64,000 bases of DNA, from assembly GCA_014904845.1 (NCBI GenBank), contig MU119483.1, positions 1 through 64,000 on the forward strand, given 5' to 3'. This DNA comes from Acephala macrosclerotiorum (taxonomy: Eukaryota > Ascomycota > Leotiomycetes > Helotiales > Mollisiaceae). The position numbers and the translations under genes are program-made. This document shows positions 26,101 through 36,843 of this stretch, piece by piece. Positions within the stretch are counted from its first letter, which is position 1, and each line of letters starts with the position of its first letter. The notes beneath the pieces are model-generated. The model had not been told where the DNA came from. It worked only from the letters and a program-made list of their open reading frames with translations, and made no database searches.

Positions 26101-28975
26101 AATATTAACAATAATTATTTATATATTTAATAATAATAATAATACTTAGTAAAATATTAAATATATTTAATATTTATATTATAATTAACTCGTTAAAATT
26201 TTTTTATAAAACGTTGTACTAATAAATAATTAAAACGTTTATATAATTAATATAATTTAATATTTATAAAATAATTTTAAATTAAATTTTTTTTCGATTA
26301 ATATAATAATATTTATAAATAATTTTATTTTTTTATAATAAAAACAATTTTATTTTTTTGAATTAAAATATTCTTAAAATTATCGAATTTTATATTTATA
26401 ATATTTATATTTTAAATATAAAATAAAAAAAATGTATTTATAAAAATAATATAAAAAATAATAATATTTAATAATATATTAATTCGAATAATTTTTTACA
26501 ATAAAACAATATTTTTATTAAAGCGAATTTTATAAATTTCAATCGTAGAAATATTTAATTTAACGTTAGTATTAAATTTTCAAAGTACTATAAATTGCAA
26601 TTAATTAGTAATTAATATTTCGACGATTTATTATTGATATAATTCTTAGAAATTTTTTTAAAAAATATCGATTTTCGAAAATAAAAAATAAATATTAATT
26701 CGATTTAATTAATTCGAATTATAATTATAAAATATTGAATATATTTTTTCTCGTAATAATATAACAAATAAACTAATTATTTAAAATGATTATCGTTTGC
26801 ATATTATTAATTTTTTCAAATTCGATAAAATAATTTTTATTTTCATTTTCTATTTTTATATTTATTAATAATTAATTTACTTTTACTATTTAAATATTTT
26901 TCGATAAATTTTTTATTTTTTCGATTCTAATAAAAAAATTCTAATAATAAACTATTATAATATCTCGATTTACTATGTATTGAATTTATTATTAAAATTT
27001 TGCATATATTTATTATCGTTTTTTTATCGTATATTTTATAGATTAATATTTCGATTTACTACAAATATAGTATTTTTTCTAGTATAATTCATTTTAAAAT
27101 CTATGATTTCTATAATATTTATCTCGAAAATTTTCTCGATCTCGATATTTTTTTCGATTTTGTTTTCGATCGCGTTTTTTTTTTCGTTTTTTATACGTAC
27201 GATCGATTTAATTTTAATCGAATTTATTTTTCTTATTTTAAAAAATAAAATCCAAATTATATTATTATATTTTACGTAATTGCGTTATAATATTTATTAT
27301 TAATCGTAATTTAATATAAATATTTTTAAAAATATTAATAAACTTATAAAAAATAAAATTACACTTTTTAATATTTCAATAAATACTAATAATTTAATCT
27401 CGCAAATTATATTTCGTTTAATATTTCAATAATAAATCAAATTAAATTTCTTAAAATTAATCAAAAAATAATTATAAATAATTCAATTTAAATTTTATTA
27501 AATTAATTGTAATAATTTTTATTAAAATTGTTTTTTTTATAAAAATATATATAATTAATCATTTTTTTTAATCTCGAAATAAATTTTTATTATTATTATT
27601 AACGTAATAAAATCGAAATTTTTTTTTATAAATTTATTAAAATAAAATATATTTATTCGTTTTATAAAACTAATAAAAATATTTTATTATATTAATTTTA
27701 AAATAATTCAATTTTATTATAATAATTATAAAAAATTAATAATTTATAATTAAAAATATTATATAATTTTTTATTATATTTTTTATTATTAATATAAATT
27801 TTTATTAAATTGTTATATATATTCGATTATTATTAAAAAAATTATTAATAAATAAATTAAATATTTTATATTATATTAATTAAATTCGTATTTATAAAAA
27901 GAATTATAATAAAAAAAATATAAAACAAATTCGTATTTGTAAAAAAATCGTAATAAAAAAAATATAAAAAATAATTATAAAAATAATTATTATTTTAAAA
28001 AAAATTCGTATTATTAATTGAAATCGAAAAAGTAATTATACTTTAAATATTAATTATTAATATTAATATACTTTGATTTATTAATTTAATTAATCGATTT
28101 TATCAAAAGAAATTTTTTTTATTTTTTAATTAATTAATAATTTTTTTTGATATTTATTTATAAAAAAATTTTTATTGAAATTTTTTTTTCAAATTATTAA
28201 TAATAATGTTTTTATTTTTTAATATTTAAATTTTATAAATATATAAAAAATTTTAAAAACGACGTATAAAATTTTTATATATTAAACGTAAAATTTATTA
28301 TATATATTTTTTAAAGTTTTTTTAAAAATATTTTTATAAATTATAATTCGAGTATTTTTTTTTTTTATATATTTTAAATCGATAAAAAATGTATTTATTT
28401 AAAAAATTTTTATTAAAATTTTTATCGTTCGTAAAATTGAAAATTTTTTTTATTTGTTTTTATTATAAACAAATTTAATTTTAAATAAATTTATTATTTT
28501 GAAAAATAATTATATAATAAATAATAAAAAAATTAAAAATTTTAATTCGAATTCAAATAAATATTATTATTAATATTTATACGTTTTCGATTAAATAATA
28601 AATAAAATCGTAAAAAATTTTTATTAATTTTATTTTTAATATAATTTCGAGTAAATTAATATAAACTTGAAATTATTTTCGCGTTTTTTTATTCGTTTTT
28701 CGTAAACGTTATTATTTTACGTAATAAATATAAATTTAAAATTGTTTTTATATTGTTTTTTTTAAGTTTTTAATAATTTCAATATTTTTAATACGTTTTT
28801 ATAAAAAAATTCTTATAAATTTTTATTTTTTTAAAAATATATTAATTATTTTAAACGCGTTTTATAATAAATTTAATAAAATTTTTATTTTATTATAATT
28901 AATTTATTTTAAATAAATTTTTACTATTTCGTAATTAATTAAACAATTATTAATTAATATTAATATTACTCAAAA

Positions 28976-29165
28976 TATTTATTACTAATAATAAATTAAA
29001 AATAAAATAAATAAATAAATTAAATAATTTATTAATTGATTATAAATTGTAAATTTAATAAATGTACAAAAATTGAAAAATATAATCTCAACTCTAGTAC
29101 AAACGGCGCTAGTCCCGATCTGGTTTAGTATCGCACGTGACTATTAAACTAATATTGTACTTACA
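28976..29165. repeat. Second LTR of the AT-rich element
   Basis: Its last 80 bp (about 29085-29165) keep near-normal GC, for example ACGGCGCTAGTCCCGATCTG, while the equivalent part of the first LTR has decayed to A/T. It ends in CA, as expected for an LTR. Confidence 0.8.
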
Positions 29166-29560
29166 ATAATAAATAAATTTTTATAATAAAAATAATAAAA
29201 CGTTTATTTAAAAACGATAACTTTTAAAAATATATATTATAAATAATAAATATAAAAATTTATATTATAATATTTATAAAATTTTAATTTATATTATATT
29301 TAAATTTCGATATTTATATTATAAATATTAATAAATAAAATTTTAATATTTTATTTTAATTTTTTTCGATTTTTATTAATTTTAAAAATCGATCTAATTA
29401 AAATCACGTATTAATTCAAATAATTTTAATTATAATTTATATACTTTTAAAACAATTTTCTTAAAAACGTAGTAATCTTAAAAAAAAGTTCTTAAAAGCG
29501 TATAAATCTTAAAAGCGTGTAAGTCTTAAGAGAAAGTTCTTAAGAGCGTATAAATCTTAA
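29166..29560. repeat. AT-rich tail with short tandem copies
   Basis: AT-rich without genes. From about 29445 to 29560 the string GCGTATAAATCTTAA with AGTTCTTAA recurs two to three times, with G appearing in place of A in the last copies. This suggests progressive mutation of a short tandem array. Confidence 0.55.
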
Positions 29561-29790
29561 GCAGACGGGGCCTATTCACCAATCAATGGCCATTTACACC
29601 AATCCAAGTGGGTCCCGGGATCTCATTTGCTCCTAAGACCTCTGGAGGAGACTTGCGCCCAGGACCGTAGGGGGGCGTGGGACCAACGGTCCTAGGCCCG
29701 CTTAAGGTCCTGGGGACGATGAGGCTCCTAGGAGCAAGTCTCCTGGGACTCTTGGGGGTCGTGGGAGCCGGCAGGTGATAATTTACCTTT
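29561..29790. repeat. GC-rich inverted-repeat segment
   Basis: It contains TTTGCTCCTAAGACC and GGAGACTTGCG on one side, and GGAGCAAGTCTCC on the other, as inverted parts, with GGGGGCGTGGGACCAACGGTCC between. No coding frame. It is probably the terminal part of a mobile element next to the following pseudogene. Confidence 0.4.
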
Positions 29791-29808
29791 GCTTCAACAA
29801 CCTCCAGA

Positions 29809-30018
29809 ATGCAAGAAAACGGTTCCGAAATCCCTCCCTAGTCCGCTGAAAACCTTGATCGCAAAGATCTCTTTTCAATGTGGAAGAGCATCACATATGC
29901 TCGCATCCAAAATGTGTATATGGTTGCGATCTACGGAGGTGCCAAGGTTAAAGAAGTGCTCACCGCCCTCGCTTGTTTGTATGAGGCAGAATATTTTGGT
30001 TGGTGGCGAAAGAAAGCG
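29809..30018 (+). pseudogene. Unidentified gene fragment with RIP-type stop
   Basis: From the ATG at 29809 the frame reads MQENGSEIPP, then TAG at 29839 (a likely former CAG), then SAENLDRKDLFSMWKSITYA, VYMVAIYGGAKVKEVLTALA and EYFGWWRKKA up to a good donor GTAAGC at 30019. The composition looks like real protein but I do not recognise the family. It could be the first exon of the chimeric gene that starts at 30380, or a separate scrap. Confidence 0.45.
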
Positions 30019-30105
30019 GTAAGCACTTCTTCAGCCCTGAGCAACTGGACGCCGACTAAGTTATTTATGGTAAAAGAAGTTAGGAACGGCAGGGGGTCGA
30101 AAAAT

Positions 30106-30134
30106 GACCCGAATCGCTTCGTTCGATTCGGGTC
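30106..30134. repeat. Hairpin, copy 1
   Basis: Perfect inverted repeat with 11-bp arms, GACCCGAATCG and its complement, and loop CTTCGTT. A second copy lies 152 bp further on. Confidence 0.8.
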
Positions 30135-30257
30135 TCATCGCTCACAAACTGATGCGGGTTCAGCCAAGTGAGTGACGTCACGATTTCTGCACAGCAGGCA
30201 CGTGCAAGGGAGCAGCTTTAGCGCGCTTTGCTAGCGCAGGAACCAGGACGAGAGAAT

Positions 30258-30286
30258 GACCCGAATCGCTTCGTTCTATTCGGGTC
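30258..30286. repeat. Hairpin, copy 2
   Basis: Same hairpin as at 30106-30134 with one mismatch in the right arm (CTATTCGGGTC). Confidence 0.8.
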
Positions 30287-30379
30287 CCATCACACCTCTT
30301 GAACGTCGACCTTTCCTTCATCTGCCACGCCGACCTTGGGCAGATGGCGATCCGAAAGAAGTCAAGGTAAAGCAACAAG

Positions 30380-33370
30380 ATGCCGCCTTTTAATTTAGAA
30401 CTGGATTTGGAGTTAAACTCAAATGTGGATAAGGTTAGGAATTGCTCTTTTCTCGTCTCTATTCTCCTCTAGTTCTTCTGATGTCCTATTAGGTCTTCAA
30501 CTATCTGGTCTGCCTGTTGCGGAACCGCAACATTGCCCAATATATCGAAAACCATCCTGCCGCTTATAACGAAGTCCTAGCAGCTGTTCAAGAAATTCCA
30601 CAGCCAAAGCCCTTACCAACTCCCGCTTCCACACCTCGAGAAAAGCCTGACACTAACGGCCAGGCTGACCAGCACAAGAACAACCTCGTCGACCCTCATA
30701 ATCATAGCCCCCTAGCGGTTAAGCAAGAACTTAGTCAAGGAAGTCGACCTTTATACTATGCCTATGTCGAGGACGCAGACGACTCTAGCGTCGAGCAGAC
30801 GAGCGACAATTCTCAGCGTTCGGCGAACCTCGACGTTTAGCCTCCACCTGACCACAACAACGCTACACACGACCAGGACGCTCGACAGGACAAGCAGCCC
30901 TCTGAACCCACCGTTACCTCTTCGACCCCGCAGCGGCCGGACACTCCACAACACACACCCTCTAAACGCAAGCAACACTTTGAGGACGGTAGCGCTTCAA
31001 AACGCGTACATATCGAGCTCGCAGATGCGACCGAAAGTGGACCCGGGAGCAGCAACACTAGATACCCGACAAGACAGACGTACGAAGAGTTTGCTCTGAG
31101 GTACTATATACTTGTTCCTTTATCGTCACGGACGTTAGAAATCCGGGATATAGCAAACAAAATCCTCTCGAGGGTGCTGGGGGCTAGCAAGAGCGAGAGC
31201 TTGGACAAGTATCAACTCGGGTTAATAGAGATCTTCTTTTGTGCTGACATGTTGGTATTCTTGGAGAATTTTAGAACAAAGCGTCTCAATCATTGCGCCA
31301 CTATGATCCAGAAGAATCTGAAAGCCAAGTACTATCGCCGCAAGTATTTGGAGGCACGAAACGCGATCCTCCTCATTCAGTCCGCTACTCGGAGACATCT
31401 TACTTGGAAGTATACGCAAGAGAGTCGTAAAATCAAAGCTGCTACTACAATACAAAGAGTATGGCGCGGTCAGAAGCAGTGGGAAAGCTTCAATGTTATT
31501 CGCAACAACGTTATCTTTGCACAAGCTGCGGCGAAAGGCTTCTTGCGAAGAAAGGAGATCATAAATACCCGTGTTGGAAATGCTGCGGTATTGATTCAAA
31601 GGGTGTGGCGCTTGTGGAGACACATGAAGAGCTGGAGACAGTATAGGCGCAAGGTCGTTATTGTCCAGAGCCTGTGGCGAGGTAGGTGTGCTCGCCGCAG
31701 GTGCGAGAAGATTCGTGAAGCGGAGGCAGACGCGGTGGGTCAAGGAGATCATGAGAAAGATCGGATCGCAGAGTTACCTGTACACTGGCGAACACAGTTG
31801 GAACGGATCAAGAGTGTAGAGGTACTCGAAGATTGTCAGCGTTTCTACTATAAGGTACGCTATCCGGTTACTTCTATTGATGTTAGGCCCGATCAGGATG
31901 CCTTGGAACGAAGTGGAGGACCGGACAAGCTCCCAACCAGGGATCGACGGTTGAAACAGCTCAAATTCCTAATTGAAGATGGGTTGGAAAAAGAAAAGTC
32001 TCTCGAGACCCCGAGAATAGTACTCTAAGTCTCAAGGAGAGTACACCTGGTAGAACTAACAGCCAAGTATATAGAGGAAATCGAAGCCGAGAAAACTGCG
32101 CCTAAAAAGCGACAACGACCATCTGTTAAAGAGAGATTTACTGACCTCCTCTTCCCCCACACGATCAAGTATAAAAGCAAGAAAGCTAGGAAGGGGAAAA
32201 AAGGCAGGAAAGTGAGTGATCAGAAAGGCCAGCAAGTAAGTGAAAAAGAGGTGCGTGAGAGAGCAAAGAAAACATTCGAGTATTGGATACGGTTGGGGAA
32301 GCCGCTATGGAGAATGTCTGAGCGCTACGGCCTCAGCATCCTAGTCGTGCTTCCTAAGGAGGTGACAGAAACGAGGTAGGTTCTTGCTTTCCTGGTACGG
32401 GTAGAACTTGTCACTCTGGTTCGCTAATTATTAGTCTTTGTGCACTCCGGAAGGGTCAGGATCAAGATGTCGTTGACTATATTGACTTATGTCATCCAGG
32501 GTTGAAGGAGCAGATCAGCAATCTGTCCTCTCTTCTTCCAGGTATAATTGCAGGTGGGCTCCCATCAAAATGGCTAGTGATCGAAACCATCCCGCATCAC
32601 AAATTATCAGATCATCCCTTCGAGGGGCTATTTCAGTTCTCCAATGATCGCGAATCGTTGAAACTCGGTGGCCTCCCCTCATCTCAGCCATCTCAGACGC
32701 CTATGGAGACTATTAACGGTCGACAGGCCGATGCGACGGTTGGGCCTTCCGATCATGGGCACGCTAATGTGCAGCCATCCTATGCCCAAGGCACCATAGA
32801 GTCAGTCCAGAATATGCGTCCAGAATGTACTTCTGAAAGGCTTCCGTCGCGCTCCCTCAATGTTGAAATTGAGGATGGAAATCTATCGGATTCTACTACG
32901 GATTGCGGCGAGTTCGCACACCCATCAGCATGTCACGAAAATTCCGATTACTACCAAGAGATTGATCAGGAGTTCAGCAGCTATAGGACGATGATCAGAC
33001 TGCACAACCGCAGCCAGGTCATAGTAGGGGATTTCTCAACCCCCAAGACTATTATTTCCAGGACGTTGATTGGCGTGCACAACAGCCGTCTGCTTGCGAG
33101 GGAGAATTTCTGGACTCCCAAGACAGTGACTTGCAACGATCAGGCCTAAATGATACAGAATTCTCTAACTTGGATTCGTTCATCAACTATTCTCCCCAAA
33201 ATACACCCAGCGTCGCATTTACATGCCCAAATCAATCTCGAGGTCAGAATTTACCAGCACGCCTTGTGGATATGCCGCGAGCCTCAACCAATTGTATAAT
33301 GGCATGGACTGCTCATGATCAAGGCGCCGGAACAATTAATCCCAAAGATCTCTTCCAAGCTTCCGTTTAG
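30380..33370 (+). pseudogene. Chimeric pseudogene with captured class V myosin neck
   Basis: Exon 1 is 30380-30433 (MPPFNLELDLELNSNVDK), with an intron to 30492. The next frame runs 30493-32375 and is broken by TAG at 30838 and TAA at 32026, both likely former CAG or CAA. A second intron, 32376-32434 (GTAGGT...CTAATTATTAG), keeps phase. The following frame continues (LCALRKGQDQDVVDYIDL) until a frameshift near 32975, after which another frame reads to 33370 (GEFLDSQDSDLQRSGLNDTE). The parts upstream and downstream of the myosin segment, including a Lys/Arg-rich stretch at about 32090-32270, match no family I know. I infer that a host myosin piece was fused into an accessory gene which then decayed. 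Confidence 0.7.
31063..31725 (+). pseudogene. Class V myosin fragment: converter end plus six IQ motifs
   Basis: The segment starts abruptly at YPTRQTYEEFALRYYILVP, the end of a myosin V motor, and continues with DKYQLGLIEIFFCADMLVFL, the converter. Six IQ motifs follow: CATMIQKNLKAKYYRRKYLE, AILLIQSATRRHLTWK, AATTIQRVWRGQKQWESF, NVIFAQAAAKGFLRRKE, AAVLIQRVWRLWRHMKSW and KVVIVQSLWRGRCARRRC. Six IQ motifs is the class V (Myo2-type) number. The motor domain before it and the coiled coil and cargo-binding tail after it are absent. Some core residues differ from the usual sequence (for example FFCADML for FFRAGML), consistent with relaxed constraint. In intact myosin V this neck binds calmodulin-like light chains. 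Confidence 0.85.
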
Positions 33371-33558
33371 CATTTAGCACAAAACAAAAAATTATGGTCA
33401 AAACTTTGGGCTCAAGAATATCACATAATGAAGTAGTGACATTGTAACCGTTATTTGCAGCAGCGAACCTGGAGGGAAACTCTAAGGATAAAAGGTTTCC
33501 ATGGATTGAAAAGACATTGTTTATCATCAATCCCTAGAAATCATCCCCTTAGCTGATC

Positions 33559-33699
33559 ATGGCTGTCAGCCCATCTAAAAGAAGAAGCGAAAGATGGAAC
33601 AGAAGGAAGTTTACCCTAATTAACAAGGCTCACGAGCTTGCAGATGCGTCAAGGCGGCGGACAGTAGAGATGAAGTGGCAAAGGAGCGAGGCACCGTGA
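33559..33699 (+). CDS. Small basic ORF resembling an SRF-type MADS N-terminus
   Basis: A 46-residue frame from ATG to TGA: KRRSERWNRRKFTLINKAHE followed by LADASRRRTVEMKW. The pattern R-R-K-x-T-L-x-x-K-A-x-E-L matches the DNA-binding helix of MADS-box proteins, and short fungal ORFs of this kind are common. The rest of a MADS domain is missing. It may be a remnant or a chance match. Confidence 0.35.
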   Translation: MAVSPSKRRSERWNRRKFTLINKAHELADASRRRTVEMKWQRSEAP

Positions 33700-34444
33700 G
33701 TAATACAGTGAAAGCACGGCAGTCAAGGAAACACAGACCTAGTGATAAAGCATATGAATAGATGAGGTATTTGAAGTGAGCAGCGGATTGATTGGTAGCC
33801 TCATTTTAAGGCTTTGGGCATAACTGCTGCTCAGCGAAATAAGAGGCTACGCAGCAGAGATAGAAAAAAAAGGAATCTTTCCTGTGGTACGGTAAAGTTC
33901 GAAATCGGCTTCAGTTCGAAACACTGAAAAAAAAATTTGACCCACATTTTATGCAGCGCCAACCCCTGCCTTCGCTTACCTCTTCGACGCACGTGATCTG
34001 CCTTACAATTTTTCACGTTGCCGGTCATCGGTTATTTCTGGTACATCACGTGATAGTTATGATATTATCTTGCCGGAGTGGAGGGTAAAGCTGTGGCCTC
34101 CGCGAACAGAATAACTTATGTCTCGTTTTTCCATTTCTTGGGAGGCTACGTTTTCTTCGTATCTCATTGGTTTAGTGTCTACGTTATAGGAACGAGGCTC
34201 TGCTGCGTTGTCGTTAATTTTCGAGATTTCAGGAGGCCACGTTATTTGCACATCTCATTGGTGAATAGCTTCCGAGGGGCTAAAATGTCTACTCACTTTT
34301 AGAAAGTATTGCACTGTCAAGTAACACTCTATGATTGATGTTTGATATGCAGTTGCCGACACCGTGTTCTTGCCCTGAAGTCTTTCATCGTCCCGTTGGC
34401 CGTTACTGGCAGGAGCATTCCTTACTATTCTTCTCTGCGACTTG
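33700..34444. other. Intergenic segment with one copy of an inverted repeat
   Basis: No supportable gene. It lies downstream of the second HET gene. The repeat at 33892-33954 is described separately. Two GGAGGCTACGTTTTCTTCG / GGAGGCCACGTTATTTGCA-like segments (about 34140 and 34230), each followed by ATCTCATTGG, form a short direct repeat. Confidence 0.45.
33892..33954 (+). repeat. Inverted-repeat partner, left
   Basis: GTAAAGTTCGAAATCGGCTT begins a stretch of about 63 bp, ending in TTTGACCCACATTTTATGC, that recurs in reverse complement at 36767-36833. The pair flanks the second HET gene. Confidence 0.75.
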
Positions 34445-36277
34445 TCAAATCACTTGAATATCCTCAAATGAATCCTCAGTAACTGAAATTTCTCCGTCCA
34501 TAGCCCCATGTAAATAGCAAAAACTTACAACCAAGAAAGCTCGCTGTTCAATGCCCATAATTTTGCTCTCTGCACCAACAATCGTATCCCTCATAATCAT
34601 TGGCATTTGACAGCCTGGGACAAGAATTACGACGTCTCCAGGCCTCACTGTTTGTTTTGCTACCCCTATATATCCATTCTTGGTATAAAACAGTACCATA
34701 CCAGATAGTACTGCATTTATCATCCCCAAGATGTCATTGAAATGTGCATCAGATGGCACACACTTGCCGTCGTCAAGTTCAAAGCTAGTGTTTGATCTGT
34801 GTAGGTTTTGACGGCCATCACTGTCAAGATTACCCGTGCCTTTTGCCCTCGAAATACGAGAAGAGAAGAATAGTACGTCGTTACTTGTAAGACGACGTGC
34901 AGAGCTAGCACCCCAGCAGCAGTCCGCACTCAAGGTTCTCCACCAAGCCTCCCTCCACGACCCTCCGGATGGATACTGGCTATCAAGAGGAACATGAGCC
35001 ATTAATTGCACTCCAAAGTTTTGCAAAGCAATGAGAGTTCTAGAGCGCGACTCCATCAGCTCAAACTCATCGCTTGTCCCATCAACTTGGTCAATCTCGC
35101 ATGCCATCATGTGCAGTGTGGTGTATGACACTACTTGAGGCATTTTTGACTCCTGTTGAGACGGCTTGAATAGGTTGACAATTATGGTCCAAATGTTGCA
35201 TGAGTAGTTATCCAGCGCGCTCCAGTCAACAACCCATGATGGTAATCCGCGCACGCAGTGGTCGATGCCAGCCCATGGTAAGCATGACAACGAGCCCTTA
35301 TCGTTGATGTAATCTGCACAGACCCCCGTAAAAAGGTTGCAGAGTGCGAGCGTGTAGTCTGGAATGATAGCTGATGGTGGGTTAGTCATGCCCAGGAGCG
35401 AGTAAACACAGTCCGCCTGTACCGAAACCTTTCTGTCAACGAATTCAACACAAAGGTCGATAATGTGAGTATTGCGGTCTCTTAGATTCCGAAAATTACA
35501 TGTGGGTATAAAGTTTCGAAGGAAACCACGAATTGCGTGCCGAAGATCGTAGTGCCCCGGGCGGGACGAAAGACAACAGCGATGGTCGGTGTGGGTAGCG
35601 ATCATGTCCATAGCTCTAGACATAATCTCAATATCCATAGATATTTCTCCGAAAAATATGCCAACAGATGGGGCTAAAACCGCCTCCTGTATAACCCATC
35701 TCCGAGTAAACCAGGCGTTGTCGCGCAGGTATTCGAAGGCTCGGTGGACTCCTCTAAAGAATGCGTCTTGATTATCGTAGTTGAAGGGCTCAATTGCCGT
35801 CATATGCTTTCCTTCCGAGATCCGAGTCAGAATCAGAGCACATGCCGTAGGAATGATCGATTGTGTCGGCAAAACAGGTGGAGAATCAAGATGTCCTGAC
35901 TGCTTCTGCGAAACAACCGAGAACGGGTATGGAGAGTTAATTCCGAGGTACCGATTTCCTGACATGCTAGTAGGCGGCGTCATTTTGTCCTCAGGCATTG
36001 CTCCTGGAATTTCTCCAAGCCAGACAAGAACATGTTTGCATTTAGAATATACCTTGCGCATGAGTTGGACCTGACGGACCTTTTCCTTCGGATCAGTCTG
36101 ATTTATGCAGACTGCATCAGCCCAGATGGTGAGTGGCTGGTTTCCAGCATGGTATCCATGCCATCTCAAGCGACGTAGAGCGTGATAGAGGTTGTGCGAA
36201 ACATGGAAAACTTGATCCTCAATATGGACCTCAGCAGTTGCGGTGGGATCACCCCAAACGTACGAGAGTGCAGCATA
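34445..36277 (-). pseudogene. Second HET-domain gene, main part
   Basis: Reading from 36277, the frame starts inside the HET domain with YAALSYVWGDPTA, followed by WADAVCINQTDPKEKVRQVQ, LMRKVYSKCKHVLVWLGE and AWFTRRWVIQEAVLAP. It ends with the typical C-terminal block GDVVILVPGC and FLVVSFCYLHGAMDGE, then a stop at 34445-34447. About 610 residues with no internal stop. The first ~47 codons lie at 36441-36583, on the other side of a MITE. Without the MITE the two parts join in frame, giving roughly 657 residues, a normal length. HET proteins of this class act in non-self recognition and cell death. Whether a product is made depends on whether the MITE is spliced out. Confidence 0.88.
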
Positions 36278-36440
36278 CTACGTACAGGCCCTTTTAATTG
36301 TTAAAACGTCGCCACCCAGATTACTCAATTACAGACCAAAAAAAGAAGATCTGGACAGGTGATTGGGCAGACCACTCGGAATTTCGACAGAATTTGGACG
36401 TATTTTCTCTCGCTTAGCAATTAAAAGGCCCTGTAGGTAG
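36278..36440. mobile_element. 163-bp MITE with Tc1/mariner ends inside the HET gene
   Basis: It starts CTACGTACAGGCCCTTTTAA and ends GGCCCTGTAGGTAG, the same terminal inverted repeats as the 1.37-kb mariner at 36844-38217, and is flanked by TA on both sides (36276-36277 and 36441-36442). With the TA duplication it adds 165 bp, a multiple of three, but brings in a TAA (about 36329) and a TAG (at its end) in the HET frame. It probably derives from the neighbouring mariner family by internal deletion. Confidence 0.85.
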
Positions 36441-36583
36441 TATGCTGGTACTGGGTGTCCCGTGAGGCTGGCAATGGAAAAAGAGCATTTGATGTTCCGA
36501 TCCCAGTTTTCTGGGAAGACTGTTATAAGTCGGATCTCCTCTTTCTCGTCGTCAAGAGGGTATGTTGCGTAGATTGCTTGCAT
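36441..36583 (-). pseudogene. Displaced 5' end of the second HET gene
   Basis: From the ATG at 36581-36583 the frame reads MQAIYATYPLDDEKEEIRLI and continues with FSIASLTGHPVPAY up to the MITE. This matches the usual HET leader: PLD, E-I-R-L, then a beta-strand before the ALSYVWG motif, which lies directly across the MITE. An in-frame TGA further upstream and the family pattern favour this start. Confidence 0.82.
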
Positions 36584-36766
36584 ACTGATTGAATTAACCT
36601 CCACGGCGAAGGTTAGTGGTAGTGCAACTTGCTGTTCGTGTTTGAGCACTCAATTGAGGCACCTCTGCCGATATCGGCTAATTCCGAGGCAAAATCCCAC
36701 GTGACATGCGGTGGGATTTAAGCGAATGCAGGGTCTAGAGACAAGCTAGCCGTAGAGGGTTAGTGC

Positions 36767-36833
36767 GCATAAAATGTGGGTCAAAATTAAAAACCATTGA
36801 GTGTTCGGAACTGAAGCCGATTTCGAACTTTAC
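36767..36833 (-). repeat. Inverted-repeat partner, right
   Basis: Reverse complement of the 33892-33954 stretch with a few mismatches. It ends ten bases before the left end of the mariner element. Confidence 0.75.
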
Positions 36834-36843
36834 TCTACTAGTA

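Larger units (their letters stand above)
22951..29165. mobile_element. RIP-wrecked LTR retrotransposon, family unknown
   Basis: Two 190-bp direct repeats (22951-23140 and 28976-29165) bracket 5.8 kb of AT-rich sequence. The total length of 6,215 bp is normal for a fungal LTR element. The internal region has no readable protein, so neither superfamily nor orientation can be given. No target-site duplication survives: the adjoining bases are AAAAA on the left and ATAAT on the right. Confidence 0.75.

Noticed and set aside
22951..29165. Assigning the AT-rich LTR element to Gypsy or Copia
   Set aside because: No protein motif or clear primer-binding site survives; only the LTR pair is supported.
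30751..31752. Minus-strand frames opposite the chimeric pseudogene
   Set aside because: The plus strand carries clear myosin motifs; the minus frames have low-complexity composition and no motifs.
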